Assembly: GCA_024663395.1 (NCBI GenBank)
Contig: JANFAH010000001.1
Location: 1,178,001-1,242,000, forward strand
Direction of reading: 5' to 3'
DNA length: 64,000 nucleotides
From: Pisolithus tinctorius
Lineage: Eukaryota > Basidiomycota > Agaricomycetes > Boletales > Pisolithaceae
The notes under the pieces are model-generated. The model was not told the DNA's origin and did no database searches. It saw only the letters and a program-made list of their open reading frames with translations. Below are positions 22,239 through 33,549 of this stretch, in pieces. How positions within the stretch are numbered: position 1 is the first letter of the stretch; every line of letters begins with the position of its first letter. Both the position numbers and the translations under genes were made by a program.

Positions 22239-25200
22239 TTAGCGTGTTCCTGTACATTTGATCACACATGAGTCACAAGTGCAGAAAGGACAGTGATGGG
22301 GGTATGACAACTGAATTGCCTTATACTCACTGATGTGATGAGTCCGGAAGTTTGACCTATGCTTGCATTTGGGGCATGCTGCTGGACCTGTGTAAGTGGT
22401 GATATCTATATCAGTATAACACATTGGAAGCATCGAAGGTAGTACACATGCAGTGGCCACTGGCGGCACTGTTGATTGGGACTTGCTGCTTGGCATGACC
22501 GTTGTGGTCTGTAAGGTTAGTAGTGTCAGTAAGGCACAATGTTAGTGGGATAAAGTGTGTAGTGAATGTTAACCTTTGCCTGCTCTGAATGTAACTTGTT
22601 GGCAGCTTGATTGGAATCATCGTCTGTCACAAGTAATTTAACTCTGAGGCAAGGTCATGGCTAAGGTGAATGGTGTCAGTCAAGGCACAGCCTACACAGG
22701 ATGATGGAGTAGGAGATGCCTTCTGCGTTTGCCCTTGGAGTTCCAGCAGAGCCTGAGTGGCATCCTGGGTATCACTTGTTGCTTCACATGTCAGGAGCTC
22801 CAGTCGCTTTAGTCAAAAGGCAACAATGTTTCTATAAAATATCTCCTCCAACTCTGTATCATCATCATTTGCGGGGTGGATGAGGGAACCTGCATCACTA
22901 CTTGCAACCATGATCTTGTGCGCCTTGACAACTGTTGTGGGACTGTAATCATCTGTGATCAGCAAGGTCACTATGTAGGGCACCATAAAGTATGTCGTGA
23001 ACTGTGCAAGCGGTAGAGGCCATATTGCTGCAGTCAACTCTGCTGATGCCAGGAACAGGGCAATGAGGGTGTGCTTGATGATTGCAGCTCCCTTGTCGCC
23101 ATAACTGTTCAGTGTTTACATCAGTTTCCACACAGTTGAAGAAGTGAGTTGCATGTTAGGGACGTACTATCCAGCATGCAAGTGGTCCAGAATTGCCAAT
23201 CCAGAACACAGTGCTGAGTTCTGCATGCAAGCTAGCTTTTCCAATGTCCACCCATCTTCAACCAAGTCAGCCTCGAAACACTTCCAGACATGCTGCTGCT
23301 CGTGGAGGCTCCTGTTACAAAGAATTGGATCTAGCTGGTCTCGCCACTTGATGATACACCCTGGAATCTGCTTGAAGTCAATTGTGCTAATGGGCCAACC
23401 TTTTTTCACTGCAATCTTGAGTTGTTTGTATTTCCTATGCTCCCTTTTGATCATGGTGCAGATCTGAGCTCCTAACTGGACTGTCTCGAAGTTATGCCCA
23501 TGCTGTTTTCAGGTCATGGAAACATATCTTTGTAATGCTGCAAAAAGATCTTGAGACATTCTGGATGGGACCTTGTCCTTGCAATATATGCCCAGACATC
23601 ATGGTGGGAAGTCATCTTGTGTGATCACAGATGACTGTGTTTCTGCATTGTCCTCCTCATCAGTCAAGTCCTGCATGAACTACATGAGAATGCTGGCTGG
23701 CATACATGATAAGTACATCTACAACTCACTTGTAGTCCAAGGGACATGTCATCCCTTTTCTTCTTCTGTGACCCATCCTGTGCGAGTATGAGAGCACAAA
23801 AATGGAATGCGAAGTTTTGAAGGCACACATACATGACATTCAGAGGCCGCTGGCACCTCTGCTTCATCAGCTTGCTCCCGTATTGATGCAAGTGGTCTTG
23901 GAGTGCATGACCCATTGCTGATAGATTCCTGAAAGAGTGTGAATGCACAGAGTGAATGACTTTCTGGACCATACCTGTTGTTCCATTCCCAGCATGCCAT
24001 TTGCTGCTCGTAGTATGCATGATTGCTGGTCATCAATTGATTCATCCACCAGCTCGTTTCTCTTTCTCTAAACCGCGCAGCGCATCATGAACATCAGCTC
24101 GTGACTACAGCTCAATATACTTGCTCACATTCTTCTGAGTACCACCCAGGCATTGGTGACCCTTACCACCCTTGGCGTGCATGTTGGGCTGGATGTCATC
24201 ATTGCTAACAATCGACTTTCTCTGAAAAATGTTCAGGCAGCAGTTGCAATCACATACAGCTTACTTCCTCACCATTTTCTGTCTGGCTTCCATGCGTTTT
24301 GGGTAGACACTCCTCTCATCTTCATCTTCATCATTGTCATCTTCATCATCGTCTTCGTCCCTCTCCATCTAAATGACACAGAGTGAGCTCGAGATAGTAG
24401 ATGTTTGTTCACCTACCTTTCTCTGTGTACCCAGAGTGTGTTTGCTGTGCCTGTTACTGGCACCAGCATTGTCTGCATACATTTCCTTGGACTCGGACTG
24501 GGAGTTGTCTCTCTTTCTCTAAGCAACACGTAGTTAGTTCATGATAGTAGAATGCACATTTGCCTACCTTTTTCTGTGTATCTGAAGTATGTTTGATGTG
24601 CCTGTTATCGCTGGCATCGCCTGTGTCCATTTCCTCGGACTCAGACTCGGAATCAGACTCGGACTTGGACTTGGACCTCTTTCTCTAAGTGACATGAAGT
24701 GAGTTCATGATAGTAGAACGTGTATGCCTACCTTTTTATGTGTACCCGAAGTACATTTGATGTGCCTGTTATCACTGGCATCGTCTGTGTCCACTTCCTC
24801 GGACTCAGACTTGGACTTGTCCCTCTTTCTCTGAATGACATGGAGTGAGTTCATGATAGTAGAACACACATGCCTACCTTTTTCTGTGTACCCAAAGTAC
24901 GTTTAATGTGCCTGTTAGCACCAGCATTGTCTGCGCCCACTTCCTCCTCATCTTCGTCATTAGACTCTTCTCTCTTCCTCTAAACGTACCAGAGAATCAA
25001 CTCGAGATCAAAATATAGATAAAAGTAACTGCTAACCCTTGCTTCAGCATTCTGTTTTTGCCTTCGTTCAGATGTTGACTGGTTTTTCAATACCTGGGCA
25101 ATTAAAGCATGTGCACCCCAGCCTCCCTCACACCGCATGAGGATTTCTGATTCTGCTTGGGCCTAATGATGTGAATCTTGGTTATTAGTGGCTATATGCA

Positions 25201-25450
25201 CTTAGAATGCGCTCCCTTACCCTCCGAATGACTTTCTCAACAAGGAGCTTGTCACTTTGGTGAGAAAGTGAATGACTTGTATCCAGGTAGCGGTAGACCA
25301 ATTTCCATACAACATCCTATTGAGTAGCATACAGGTAATAAGAATACAATAGTAGGGATGGAAGACATACCGAAAGGTGATTGTACATGTCCTTCTTCTC
25401 TGTGAGTCCCAAGGCATCTATTAGCTTGTAGCTGCTGCCTCGACCTGCTC
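22239..25450 (-). CDS. CACTA accessory gene with RTC4-like domain and tandem charged exons
   Basis: This is a multi-exon minus-strand gene, ends uncertain. From the 5' side: an N-terminal domain (about 25440-25060) with KLIDALGLTEKKDMYNHLS, VVWKLVYRYLDTSHSLSHQ and WGAHALIAQVLKNQ; then at least four tandem exons, each an RKR start, a Ser/Asp/Glu run and NRHIK..T.GT.KK; then a less clear section to about 23500; then KGWPISTIDFKQIPG (about 23390) and YGDKGAAIIKHTLIALF to LAQFTTYFMVPYIVTLLITDD and ASSDAGSLIHPANDD (about 23100-22830). The last two blocks match the pattern of the RTC4-like domain, named after the yeast telomere-capping factor Rtc4. A cysteine-rich piece CPKCKHRS...HHCPFCTCDSC (22239-22496) follows and may be the C-terminus or a separate exon set. 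Function in transposition is unknown. Confidence 0.5.
24412..25034 (-). repeat. Tandem exon-intron array
   Basis: Four units of 146-164 bp begin at 24412, 24563, 24727 and 24873. Each has one complete exon (RKR...acidic/serine run...NRHIKHTSDTQKK style), a GTAGGC donor and a 'ttcatgatagtagaac'-type intron ending TTAG. Exon length varies through the serine/glutamate run, while the splice sites are kept. Confidence 0.75.
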
Positions 25451-26520
25451 AGCCCTTGGGCTTGTTAATCAATCTTAACCATTGGTTAGTATGTTTATCT
25501 TGCTGTTTTTTCCACCTCCTCTCCTCTTTTGCATGGTGTAGGGAATAAGTACTCCCTACTGAGGTGATTTAATTATTTTATCTTTTATACTGTGTTTTTG
25601 CTTTGGTTTACGTTAGTGGTACTTAGCCTACCTTGGTGGCGCATTTTTGGTAGCTTAGTCAGCATTTTTTGCGTACTAGTGTAGGTCTACAGTACACAAA
25701 AAAAAAAGGAAGAACCAGACTGCGGAGACTGTGAAGACTACGAAATCAAAGACTGCGAAAGAAAGACAGTGAAAGCCCTCACTGAGGCACCCCTAGACGA
25801 CCTCCAGATGCCGTTGTTTGCTCATTTCCCCACTCCATTCACTTTGACCAACTCCAGTCACTCCTTCACCCTCTTTTCTCACTTCCAAGCTCAGAACCCC
25901 TCTGGGTCGAACTGGACCCTATTCTGTCAAGCCCTAGGAGTCCCCAGCACTCCCTAGCATTGCTAAATACCTAACTTACAATGGTTCTTTCCTGCAGGAA
26001 GAGATATGAGATCTAAATGGTACCTGTCGGTATTGATGAACTCACGTTTGTGCACTTCCAAATCCCCATGGAGTTCCAATAACGACTCTCCTAATTTATC
26101 GATCCTTGACTGCTTCTTGTGCTTCAGCTTCATCATCGAGGCTGGAGGCTTGATGGCAGAGATGATACAGTGCATAGGATAATGGATGTAAGCAACGACC
26201 TTGGAGTGGCTGTGCTCAGGTCAGGTGATCACAGCTCGGTACATGTCGCTAAGTCAGTTAAGTCAAACATACTGACCATGCCTCCAATTTGATCTCCAAG
26301 GAGGAAATGTTGTTGGTGCAATCCAGGATGTGGTGTGCGCTTGAGCAGCACACAGCGGTGGCATCACTATAAGAAGGCTGCATCCATGGGGCAACTGGCA
26401 GGCATGTGTGACTCTGAAAGCCTGACAGGTGAAGAAAGCCCCCAACTAGATCTGGCTGAAGGTCAGCTCAACAAGCTGAACATTAAATGATACTAAAGTA
26501 ATCATCTCAGGTGGTCATTC
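25450..26520. other. Divergent intergenic region of the CACTA element
   Basis: This is the region between the minus-strand accessory gene and the plus-strand transposase. An A-rich run is at 25697. A 62-codon open frame at 25769-25957 and short minus frames (25963-26175, 26263-26445) lack recognisable features. Either strand's promoters should lie here. Confidence 0.4.
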
Positions 26521-26529
26521 CCACCTGGC

Positions 26530-29410
26530 ATCTCCATCTGAGTCATCAGACACAACAGGTGTGAGTGGGGTGTCTGAGTCCAAGGCCGACCCCAGAAGTG
26601 ACATTCAAGATGATGTATGGGTATGGGCTGAAGAGCTCGAGGGAGATGATAATGAGCTGCTGGATGAGTTGGAAGACAATGCGAGAAACAAAAGAGAACA
26701 AGATCTGTTCACTCTCCATACGTGCCTGGTTTCCCTGGCTCTAATGCGCGAACTGATCATGCATCAGGGAATGATATTCTATCAGATGAAGATCATGACA
26801 ATATCCACACATTTAACCTCCTTATGATGGGCCAAATCACTCGACGTGCTTACTCACAGATGCGATTCGCTTTCTGACACAAAATGAACCTCGACTTGCA
26901 ATATGTCATCTTTCAACATGTGGCCAAACTATCTGGGATCAAACCCCTCTTGGTTGACTGCTGTGGAAATTCATGTGTGGCCTACACTGAAAAATATATT
27001 TATCTTCAGTCTTGTCCGTTCTGTTGAGAAGTGCAATTCAACCAGTATGGAAGGCCACATCGACAATTCATGTATCTCCCGCTTATCCCACAACTGCAAG
27101 GGTATTTCCAAAGCACGAGGATGATCAAAACACTCTCATACCGTGTGGATTATGATATTGGGAGAGGAGAGATTGCGGATGTATTCGATGGGAATCATTA
27201 CCAGTGGCTTCTCCATTGTCGTGTTATTGTTGATGGAGAAGAGTTACCTCACCAATACTTCTCAGATTCCCGAGACATCGCATTGGGCCTTTGTACCGAC
27301 AGCTATTTACTCTTCAGGCAGTGACGCAAGGGCCCATCCGGTACACCACTCCTGTTGCAGAACTACAACCTGCCTCCACATGTGCGAACTCACAGCAAAA
27401 ACCTATTGTGCATTGGAATTATTCCTGGCCCACACCAACCCAAGGACCTTCATTCTTTTCTCATTCCCCTGGACAATGAATGTGCCGAGCTAGCATATGG
27501 TGTCCAGACTTTCGATGCATCCCAGCAAGCCCTTTTCAAGATGCACACATATATCATTGTCAAATCTGGTGATATCATCGCAATCGAGTGCTTCTTAAAT
27601 CTCAAGGGCCATAACTCAATCTTCCCTTGTCATTCGTGCAAGGTGAAAGCTGTTCGTGGCTTAGGCAAGACCTATTACATCCCTCTTCACCCGCCATCTC
27701 AAAACTGCAGTGCAAGGACCCTCTATCAACCAGCCCCTTTACGACACCATGATGACTTCTCAGATGTAATGGCGAGGATTGTGGTGGCCAAAACAAAAAA
27801 GAGATGGTGATGATCGCAAAGGAGACTGGCATCAAAGGATTGCCAGGCCTGACTCGTGTCAGGTCCTTGGATTACACATGATCATCCCCATGGGAATGGT
27901 TTCATTTGTTCTTAGAGAACATTGTCCCAAACCTTGTCAACTTCTGGACAGGCCAATTCAAGGGTCTTGGGATGGGTAATGAAGACTTCGAAATTGCGAC
28001 CAAAATTTGGGAGGAGATTGGAAAAGAAACTGCTGCTGCTCTCTGACACATACCATCTACATTCGTCCGCATGCTCGTGAATATCGCAACAGACTGCTCA
28101 CTCTTTACGGCGGAGACATGGTGTTTTTGGTTCATGCATCTTGCTCTGAAGCTACTGAAGGGGCGCTTTCCCAAAGACAAATACTACAAGCACATGTGCG
28201 AGCTAGTGGCAATTATGAAGGCTACTTTACAGTTTCACACCCCACATGGACAACTTGACGATATCAAAAGACACGTTATAGATTGGGTGCAGAAATATGA
28301 GCGGTATGTGCATTTCCGATTCAATTGTATCACAACACTAATTTTTGTCATTAGATACTATTATCAATATGACATCGAACGCCTGCCAGCTTGCATGCTC
28401 ACGATCCATGGTATCTTACATGTCATACAGGGTATCCGAGACTGTGGGCCGGTGTGGACCACTTGGACCTTTCATATGGAGTGCTTTTGTGGGATGCTCC
28501 AGAATACACTCCATTCACGCAGCCACCCTTGGAGTAATTTAAATAAAGCATTACTTCATCGCACATACCTGGAACAGTTGCGGATGCGATACGACCTTTC
28601 AGATGAGCTTGCAAATGAAGACAAGTGCAAAGATGACGGTCCAATAGGATATGAACGTGTCCTCAAGGATTGTGAGTATGCACCAATGTTACTTACATGC
28701 AAAACTCATTCTCAAACTGACCAGACCCAGACCATGTGCTTTGGCCTCCCTATGAGATGGTGCACAAGCTTGATTGTGACCTCCACAAAAGGATCGCACG
28801 ATACTTGGGACAAGTACTTGGCAAACAAAGCTCAGAGATCAAGAAACAGCTTCCAGCACTTGTGCTGTTTACAGCAGGCAAGCTTAGGGTCTGCCATGGT
28901 GGAGACTTATTTCGGACTAAAGAAGTGTCACGCAGATTTGGTGCATTAGAGCAGAGGAATTGCTATGTCAGAGTAGGTCCATCATGGTCAGATACTCGTA
29001 ATGTCTCTAGTTACTAAATACCATAGTTCGAAACAGTGTTTGAGACCCGCACAGGTTCTGTCTTAACCCAAACCGGGTATGGTGACCTAGAAAAAATAAT
29101 AGCCCTCGTTTTGCCTGCCACACCGCTCTTTGGAGAACTCAGAGGCAAAACCATTGTTGTTGCACTTGTTAGACCATGGGACACAGATGGAAAGGTAGCC
29201 TCAGAAGAGGTCATGTTCTTCGAGTCTCGAAAAGCAAGGATAATTATGGATATCAGGAGCTTAAGAGCTGTTGTAGGCCTAGTCAAGACATGAGGGAGAT
29301 GGGGTATCATTGACAGGGCACCTGGGACAGCGACGACAACCTTCGCAGATGATATGATGGAAGGATATTTACATGATGAACATGGTGACGACGACGACTT
29401 CATCTTGTGA
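26530..29410 (+). pseudogene. Tnp2-family CACTA transposase, decayed
   Basis: The reading frame can be followed through family signatures: CCGNSCVAYT...CPFC (about 26950-27024), SDSRDIALGLCTD (about 27264), LQNYNLPPHVR (27355), IPGPHQPKDLHSFLIPLDNE (about 27420), LKGHNSIFPCHSCK (about 27600), WEWFHLFLENIVPNLVNFW (about 27890), TAETWCFWFMHLALKLL (about 28110), an intron at about 28304-28355, YYYQYDIERLPACMLTIHG, GPVWTTWTFHMECFCGMLQ (about 28446) and GRWGIIDRAPG near the acidic C-terminus, stop 29408-29410. In-frame TGA codons at 27025, 27322, 27879, 28044 and 29291 stand where arginine is expected. An extra A in the A-run 27795-27800 shifts the frame. The enzyme would be a DDE-type nuclease binding the subterminal repeats; this copy cannot make it whole. 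Confidence 0.8.
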
Positions 29411-29440
29411 GAGAAGTAGTTGATTCAATATAATACCATA

Positions 29441-29442
29441 TA
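29441..29442. repeat. TA target duplication of the nested element (left)
   Basis: TA flanks the fold-back element on both sides (29441-29442 and 31020-31021), as for Tc1/mariner insertions. Confidence 0.75.
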
Positions 29443-30070
29443 CAGTGGCTCACAAAATTGTCCCAATGTTTGCATGTTTTTCATTAATCATGGTGTAGCA
29501 AGTGAACTATCATTATTGAGTCCAAGGTGTTGGTGGATGGATCAAAGCAGCTGGTCATGGCTCTCTGATGAGCCATATTACATAATATTTGAGTAGAAAC
29601 TGATGACAGAATACCCAAATGAAAATGAGAGCTCATTGGGACAATTTTGTAACTTTGTGATATACTGGGGATGTAGTCCTTGGGAACACATATAAAACAT
29701 GGTGAGATACTCACCAATGCTTACATAATGTATCACATGGTCTACTGAATGATTTGTCAACAAATAAACAATGCCAAACAGTGATTTTGCACCACTAAGC
29801 CTCCTCACTGTAACACAAGTCAAGAAGTCAGCATTCCAGCTCATCAGGGACATTCTCTCAGGGCAACCTCAGCAAATGCTGGTGTACACTATAGTATAAT
29901 CAATAGAATATGCTATCAGCATCATTGGTCTCTTCAGAAACCTGCTGGCAGTCATCTCCTGCACTGCTTCCCCACCAAAGCCCCATGTGTCCTGGGACTA
30001 ATCAGTACTGTGAGAGCTGAGAGTGATGTGGAGGTCCAATCTGGCATTCATCCTATCATGAACAAACCAA
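29443..30070 (+). repeat. Left arm of 628 bp inverted repeat
   Basis: This arm pairs base by base with 30392-31019 (the coordinates sum to 60462 throughout), and I saw no mismatch on reading both arms. Confidence 0.85.
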
Positions 30071-30391
30071 CCACCCATTAACTAGTGCATTTCTGTGAAG
30101 GGGAAACTGGTATGGAGGTCAGGGTGAAGCTAAACCCTCTCTCACTCCAGGTACCATGGGAGGGATATGCTACTGAGCTACCAGGTTGCACATTCCTGGT
30201 GTTCTATCTGGCACTGGATAATTCCTTTAGTCTTATATGACCAAATAACTCCTTCCCAGTGATGCCCAGTTCAGCTCAGAGTACAGTTTGGCCAACCCTC
30301 CCATGATACTGGGAGTACCCAGAAGGGTTGTGCTTCACCTGAGCCTTCAGTCAGGCTTTTCTTCCACTGTGATGTAGTAGTTAGTGGGTGA

Positions 30392-31019
30392 TTGGTTTGT
30401 TCATGATAGGATGAATGCCAGATTGGACCTCCACATCACTCTCAGCTCTCACAGTACTGATTAGTCCCAGGACACATGGGGCTTTGGTGGGGAAGCAGTG
30501 CAGGAGATGACTGCCAGCAGGTTTCTGAAGAGACCAATGATGCTGATAGCATATTCTATTGATTATACTATAGTGTACACCAGCATTTGCTGAGGTTGCC
30601 CTGAGAGAATGTCCCTGATGAGCTGGAATGCTGACTTCTTGACTTGTGTTACAGTGAGGAGGCTTAGTGGTGCAAAATCACTGTTTGGCATTGTTTATTT
30701 GTTGACAAATCATTCAGTAGACCATGTGATACATTATGTAAGCATTGGTGAGTATCTCACCATGTTTTATATGTGTTCCCAAGGACTACATCCCCAGTAT
30801 ATCACAAAGTTACAAAATTGTCCCAATGAGCTCTCATTTTCATTTGGGTATTCTGTCATCAGTTTCTACTCAAATATTATGTAATATGGCTCATCAGAGA
30901 GCCATGACCAGCTGCTTTGATCCATCCACCAACACCTTGGACTCAATAATGATAGTTCACTTGCTACACCATGATTAATGAAAAACATGCAAACATTGGG
31001 ACAATTTTGTGAGCCACTG
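30392..31019 (-). repeat. Right arm of 628 bp inverted repeat
   Basis: This is the mirror of 29443-30070. The homology stops at the inner TTGGTTTGTT, where the two sides become GGGTGA and AACCAC-type sequence. Confidence 0.85.
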
Positions 31020-31493
31020 TACATGGGAATTCGTGGTGCGATGACACGCAGGATATTGATACATATATACATACTGGGGAGAGATGTGATCCCTTTCCAG
31101 GTGCAAGCCCTGACTCAGTACACTCCAGATCCAAAAAGCTACCTGAAGGATGTCACAACAGACCTGCACCCACAATAGTCAATGACGTCTCCACCTGAGA
31201 AGGTGACTCCTACAGGTCATCGATGTCGTCACACAAAGCTGTCCTGGTGGTGATGGAGCCTGCAATGTGGCCATTGACAGTGACAGCAGAGCTGGAGATG
31301 GGTTAAGAACTCTTTGTGATGGGGTAGAAGATAAGGGCAATGGTGGCAGCTGCAGGAGGGGCTGACTAGGAGGGGGGGCAGGTGGACAGATGCCAAGATG
31401 GTGCCAAGAACCAACATTGTTGAGCCCAGTGTTACAGGTCCTTGGGGAGGGGAGGCTGGGACGAAGGATAGTGAAAGTGGCATGTTCGGTGGT

Positions 31494-32920
31494 ACTCGCC
31501 TTGTGCCAATTTCATAATGTTCTGGTGTGTATGGATTACTTACCCACACCAGGGGTGGGCCAAAAAAGACAATGCACCTTCACTCGATCGATGATCTTGA
31601 AGCATCTGGAACTATCAACTTCTGTGACATCCCCAGTGTGTATCCAGCCATCCTTCAGCGTCTCCCGGGTAGTCTTCTCATCTGATGGATACCATTTCTT
31701 TTCACAGGCCTTAGTAAATGGCGAAGAGGAGACGTACCTTTATAATATCCCATGAAGCAGTTTGGGCCACGGACACATAACTCTCCACATGGGTTTGGCT
31801 TATTGTTAGACAGGTAATTCATCACTGGAAGGTCGATGAGTTTGACTTCGAGAATTGGTTGAGGCAGGTCGATCGCCCTGCCACCAGTTGGGTCTCCCTG
31901 CAAAGTGTGCGTGCAAACTCCACAATTCTCTGTCATGCCATAACTGCCCAGAGTCATTAATGGAACATAATCGAGTGATCCTGCGACCTTGCTTACCCTG
32001 GACGAAAATTAGTGAGGGAAGGAAAAGAAGTAGGTTCGTCGCACCTTCTGTAATACCACAACCGAAAGTGATCTTGAGGAAATCAACCACTTCGCTGCTA
32101 ATGGGAGCGGAACTGGTGACCATCAGCAAAATGTTCCCTCCAAGTGCAGCACGAATCTGGAAGCCAAGCGGAATGAGCCAATCGAGTACTGCATCAAGAA
32201 GCCTGCCACGAACCTTGCGGAACACCAATGCATCCCATATGACATGGGCAGTTACCCTGGTCTTGTGAAGTTGATCTAGTTTTGTCTGCACTGCTGTTCG
32301 GAAAATAGCACCCTTCACACCCGGCACATTACCAGCGGACATGGCAACTTGGTATACCCTATTCAGCACTCGTGGTACCGATGGGAAAAAGTGAGGTTTC
32401 AAGGTGTCATCCATCAAGTGCAAGGGGTCGCCAGTGGAGTACCCAATACATCCACCCACGGTGATTACTGTCAATTTGCAAATCCACTGCACACTCAAAT
32501 CATGGAGATATGTTATTAGACTTCAATAGAATCCCACGAACCTCATAAATGTGTGCCAGTGGCAAGTATGACATGAGACAGCAGCCCAGGGGAAAGCTGG
32601 TACCAAAGGTGTTAGCATATGCCGCACTCGTGAGATTCATGTGGGTGATGATTGCTCCTGTGAAAAGATAAGTTAAGAACCACTGGCATCATGAACGGTA
32701 TTCCACCTTTTGGCAAGTTTGTTGTTCCCTATTGTCCAGAATGAATGAAGCAGCCAATCAAGAGTGCAATTAGGAATGTACCGAGGTGTAGCACAAAGAA
32801 GCGACCTGATCAGGAGACACCAGAAGAGCTTCAATGAGGTTTTCCTCGCCATACGTCTCGACTGTACAACCGAAGGTCAGTGTGCAGGCCTGCCTGTCGA
32901 AAAAAAAACAATCACAAGTC
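31494..32920 (-). pseudogene. Captured fragment of a long-chain fatty acyl-CoA synthetase gene
   Basis: Exons with GT-AG introns encode the middle of an AMP-forming fatty acyl-CoA synthetase (EC 6.2.1.3 type): VETYGEENLIEALL and DQVASLCYTS, then GTTNLPK and GAIITHMN (together the P-loop SGTT..PKGA, split by two introns), SYLPLAHIYE, GGCIGYSTGDPLHL, LKPHFFPSVPRVLNRVY, AALGGNILLMVTSSAPIS, YGMTENCGVC, KPNPCGELCVRGPNCFMGYYK, DGWIHTGDVTEVDSS, FKIIDRVK and NIMKLAQGEY. The fragment covers roughly the middle half of a family member of about 680 residues. It ends abruptly in mid-exon at about 31494, and no 5' third is present, so it cannot make an enzyme. Retained introns show that genomic DNA, not mRNA, was captured. 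It lies inside the CACTA element. Confidence 0.8.
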
Positions 32921-32997
32921 AATTTTGTGACCATATACCAACTGTCTCCATGTCTGTTGCCTTGAGTGTGAAAACCGCAAAGACCTACTACATGATA

Positions 32998-33395
32998 TGG
33001 GTGACAGATGTCAGCCAATGGTTTCATGAGTAGGTCGAGGAGGTTTGGGTGCATGAGCACCAGCTCACAGAAATGGGCAACAGATGTAGGCCAACTGTTT
33101 CAACGAGCTGAGAAATCATGAACACTTACTCTGTGATATGGGCGACAGATGTCAGCCAATGAAGGCTCAGCGAAATGGGCAACAGATGTCAGCCAATGGT
33201 TTCATGAGCAGGTCGAGGAGGTTTGGGTGCATGAGCACCAGCTCACAGAAACAGGCAACAGATGTAGGCCAACTGTTTCAACGAGCTGAGAAATCGTGAA
33301 CACTTACTCCATGATATGGGCGACAGATGTCGGCCAACAGTATCACAAGTAAGGTTCAGTGAAACGGGCAACAGATGTCAGCCAGCAGTTTCAAC
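32998..33395. repeat. About 180 bp higher-order tandem repeat with a short inner repeat
   Basis: Units 32998-33173 and 33174-about 33361 are near copies, and a third start is cut short. Within each, the motif 'gg(g/c)(a/c)acagatgt(c/a)(a/g)gcca' recurs every 30-70 bases. It adjoins the captured synthetase fragment on its 5' side and may mark the capture junction. Confidence 0.7.
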
Positions 33396-33549
33396 GATCC
33401 CGCAGAGTTAGTATTAGAAGCTGCTGAGATTTGAACATGTGTGACATACTGTGGTCGGTTACATTGTGTGGACCTGTTTTCACATCAACAACAATTTTCT
33501 TGTTGCAAGTTAGCACATCACACGTCAACATTTCGTTAAGGAACTATCC

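Larger units (their letters stand above)
29443..31019. mobile_element. Nested Tc1/mariner-type fold-back element (1577 bp palindrome)
   Basis: The ends begin CAGTGGCTCACAAAATTG, a Tc1/mariner-style terminus, and are flanked by TA. Arms 29443-30070 and 30392-31019 are each 628 bases and appear identical when one is reverse-complemented, with a 321-base loop at 30071-30391. No transposase is encoded; the mirrored open frames are by-products of the palindrome. It lies 30 bases after the Tnp2 stop codon. Identical arms imply a young insertion or ongoing arm correction. It is a non-autonomous element needing an external mariner-type transposase. Confidence 0.85.

Noticed and set aside
24412..25034. 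CRISPR-like array
   Set aside because: The regular units are exons plus introns of one gene in a eukaryotic genome; there are no short identical repeats with unique spacers.
29578..30884. Two identical 91-codon frames, one on each strand
   Set aside because: They are mirror images produced by the inverted arms of the fold-back element, with no conserved protein features.
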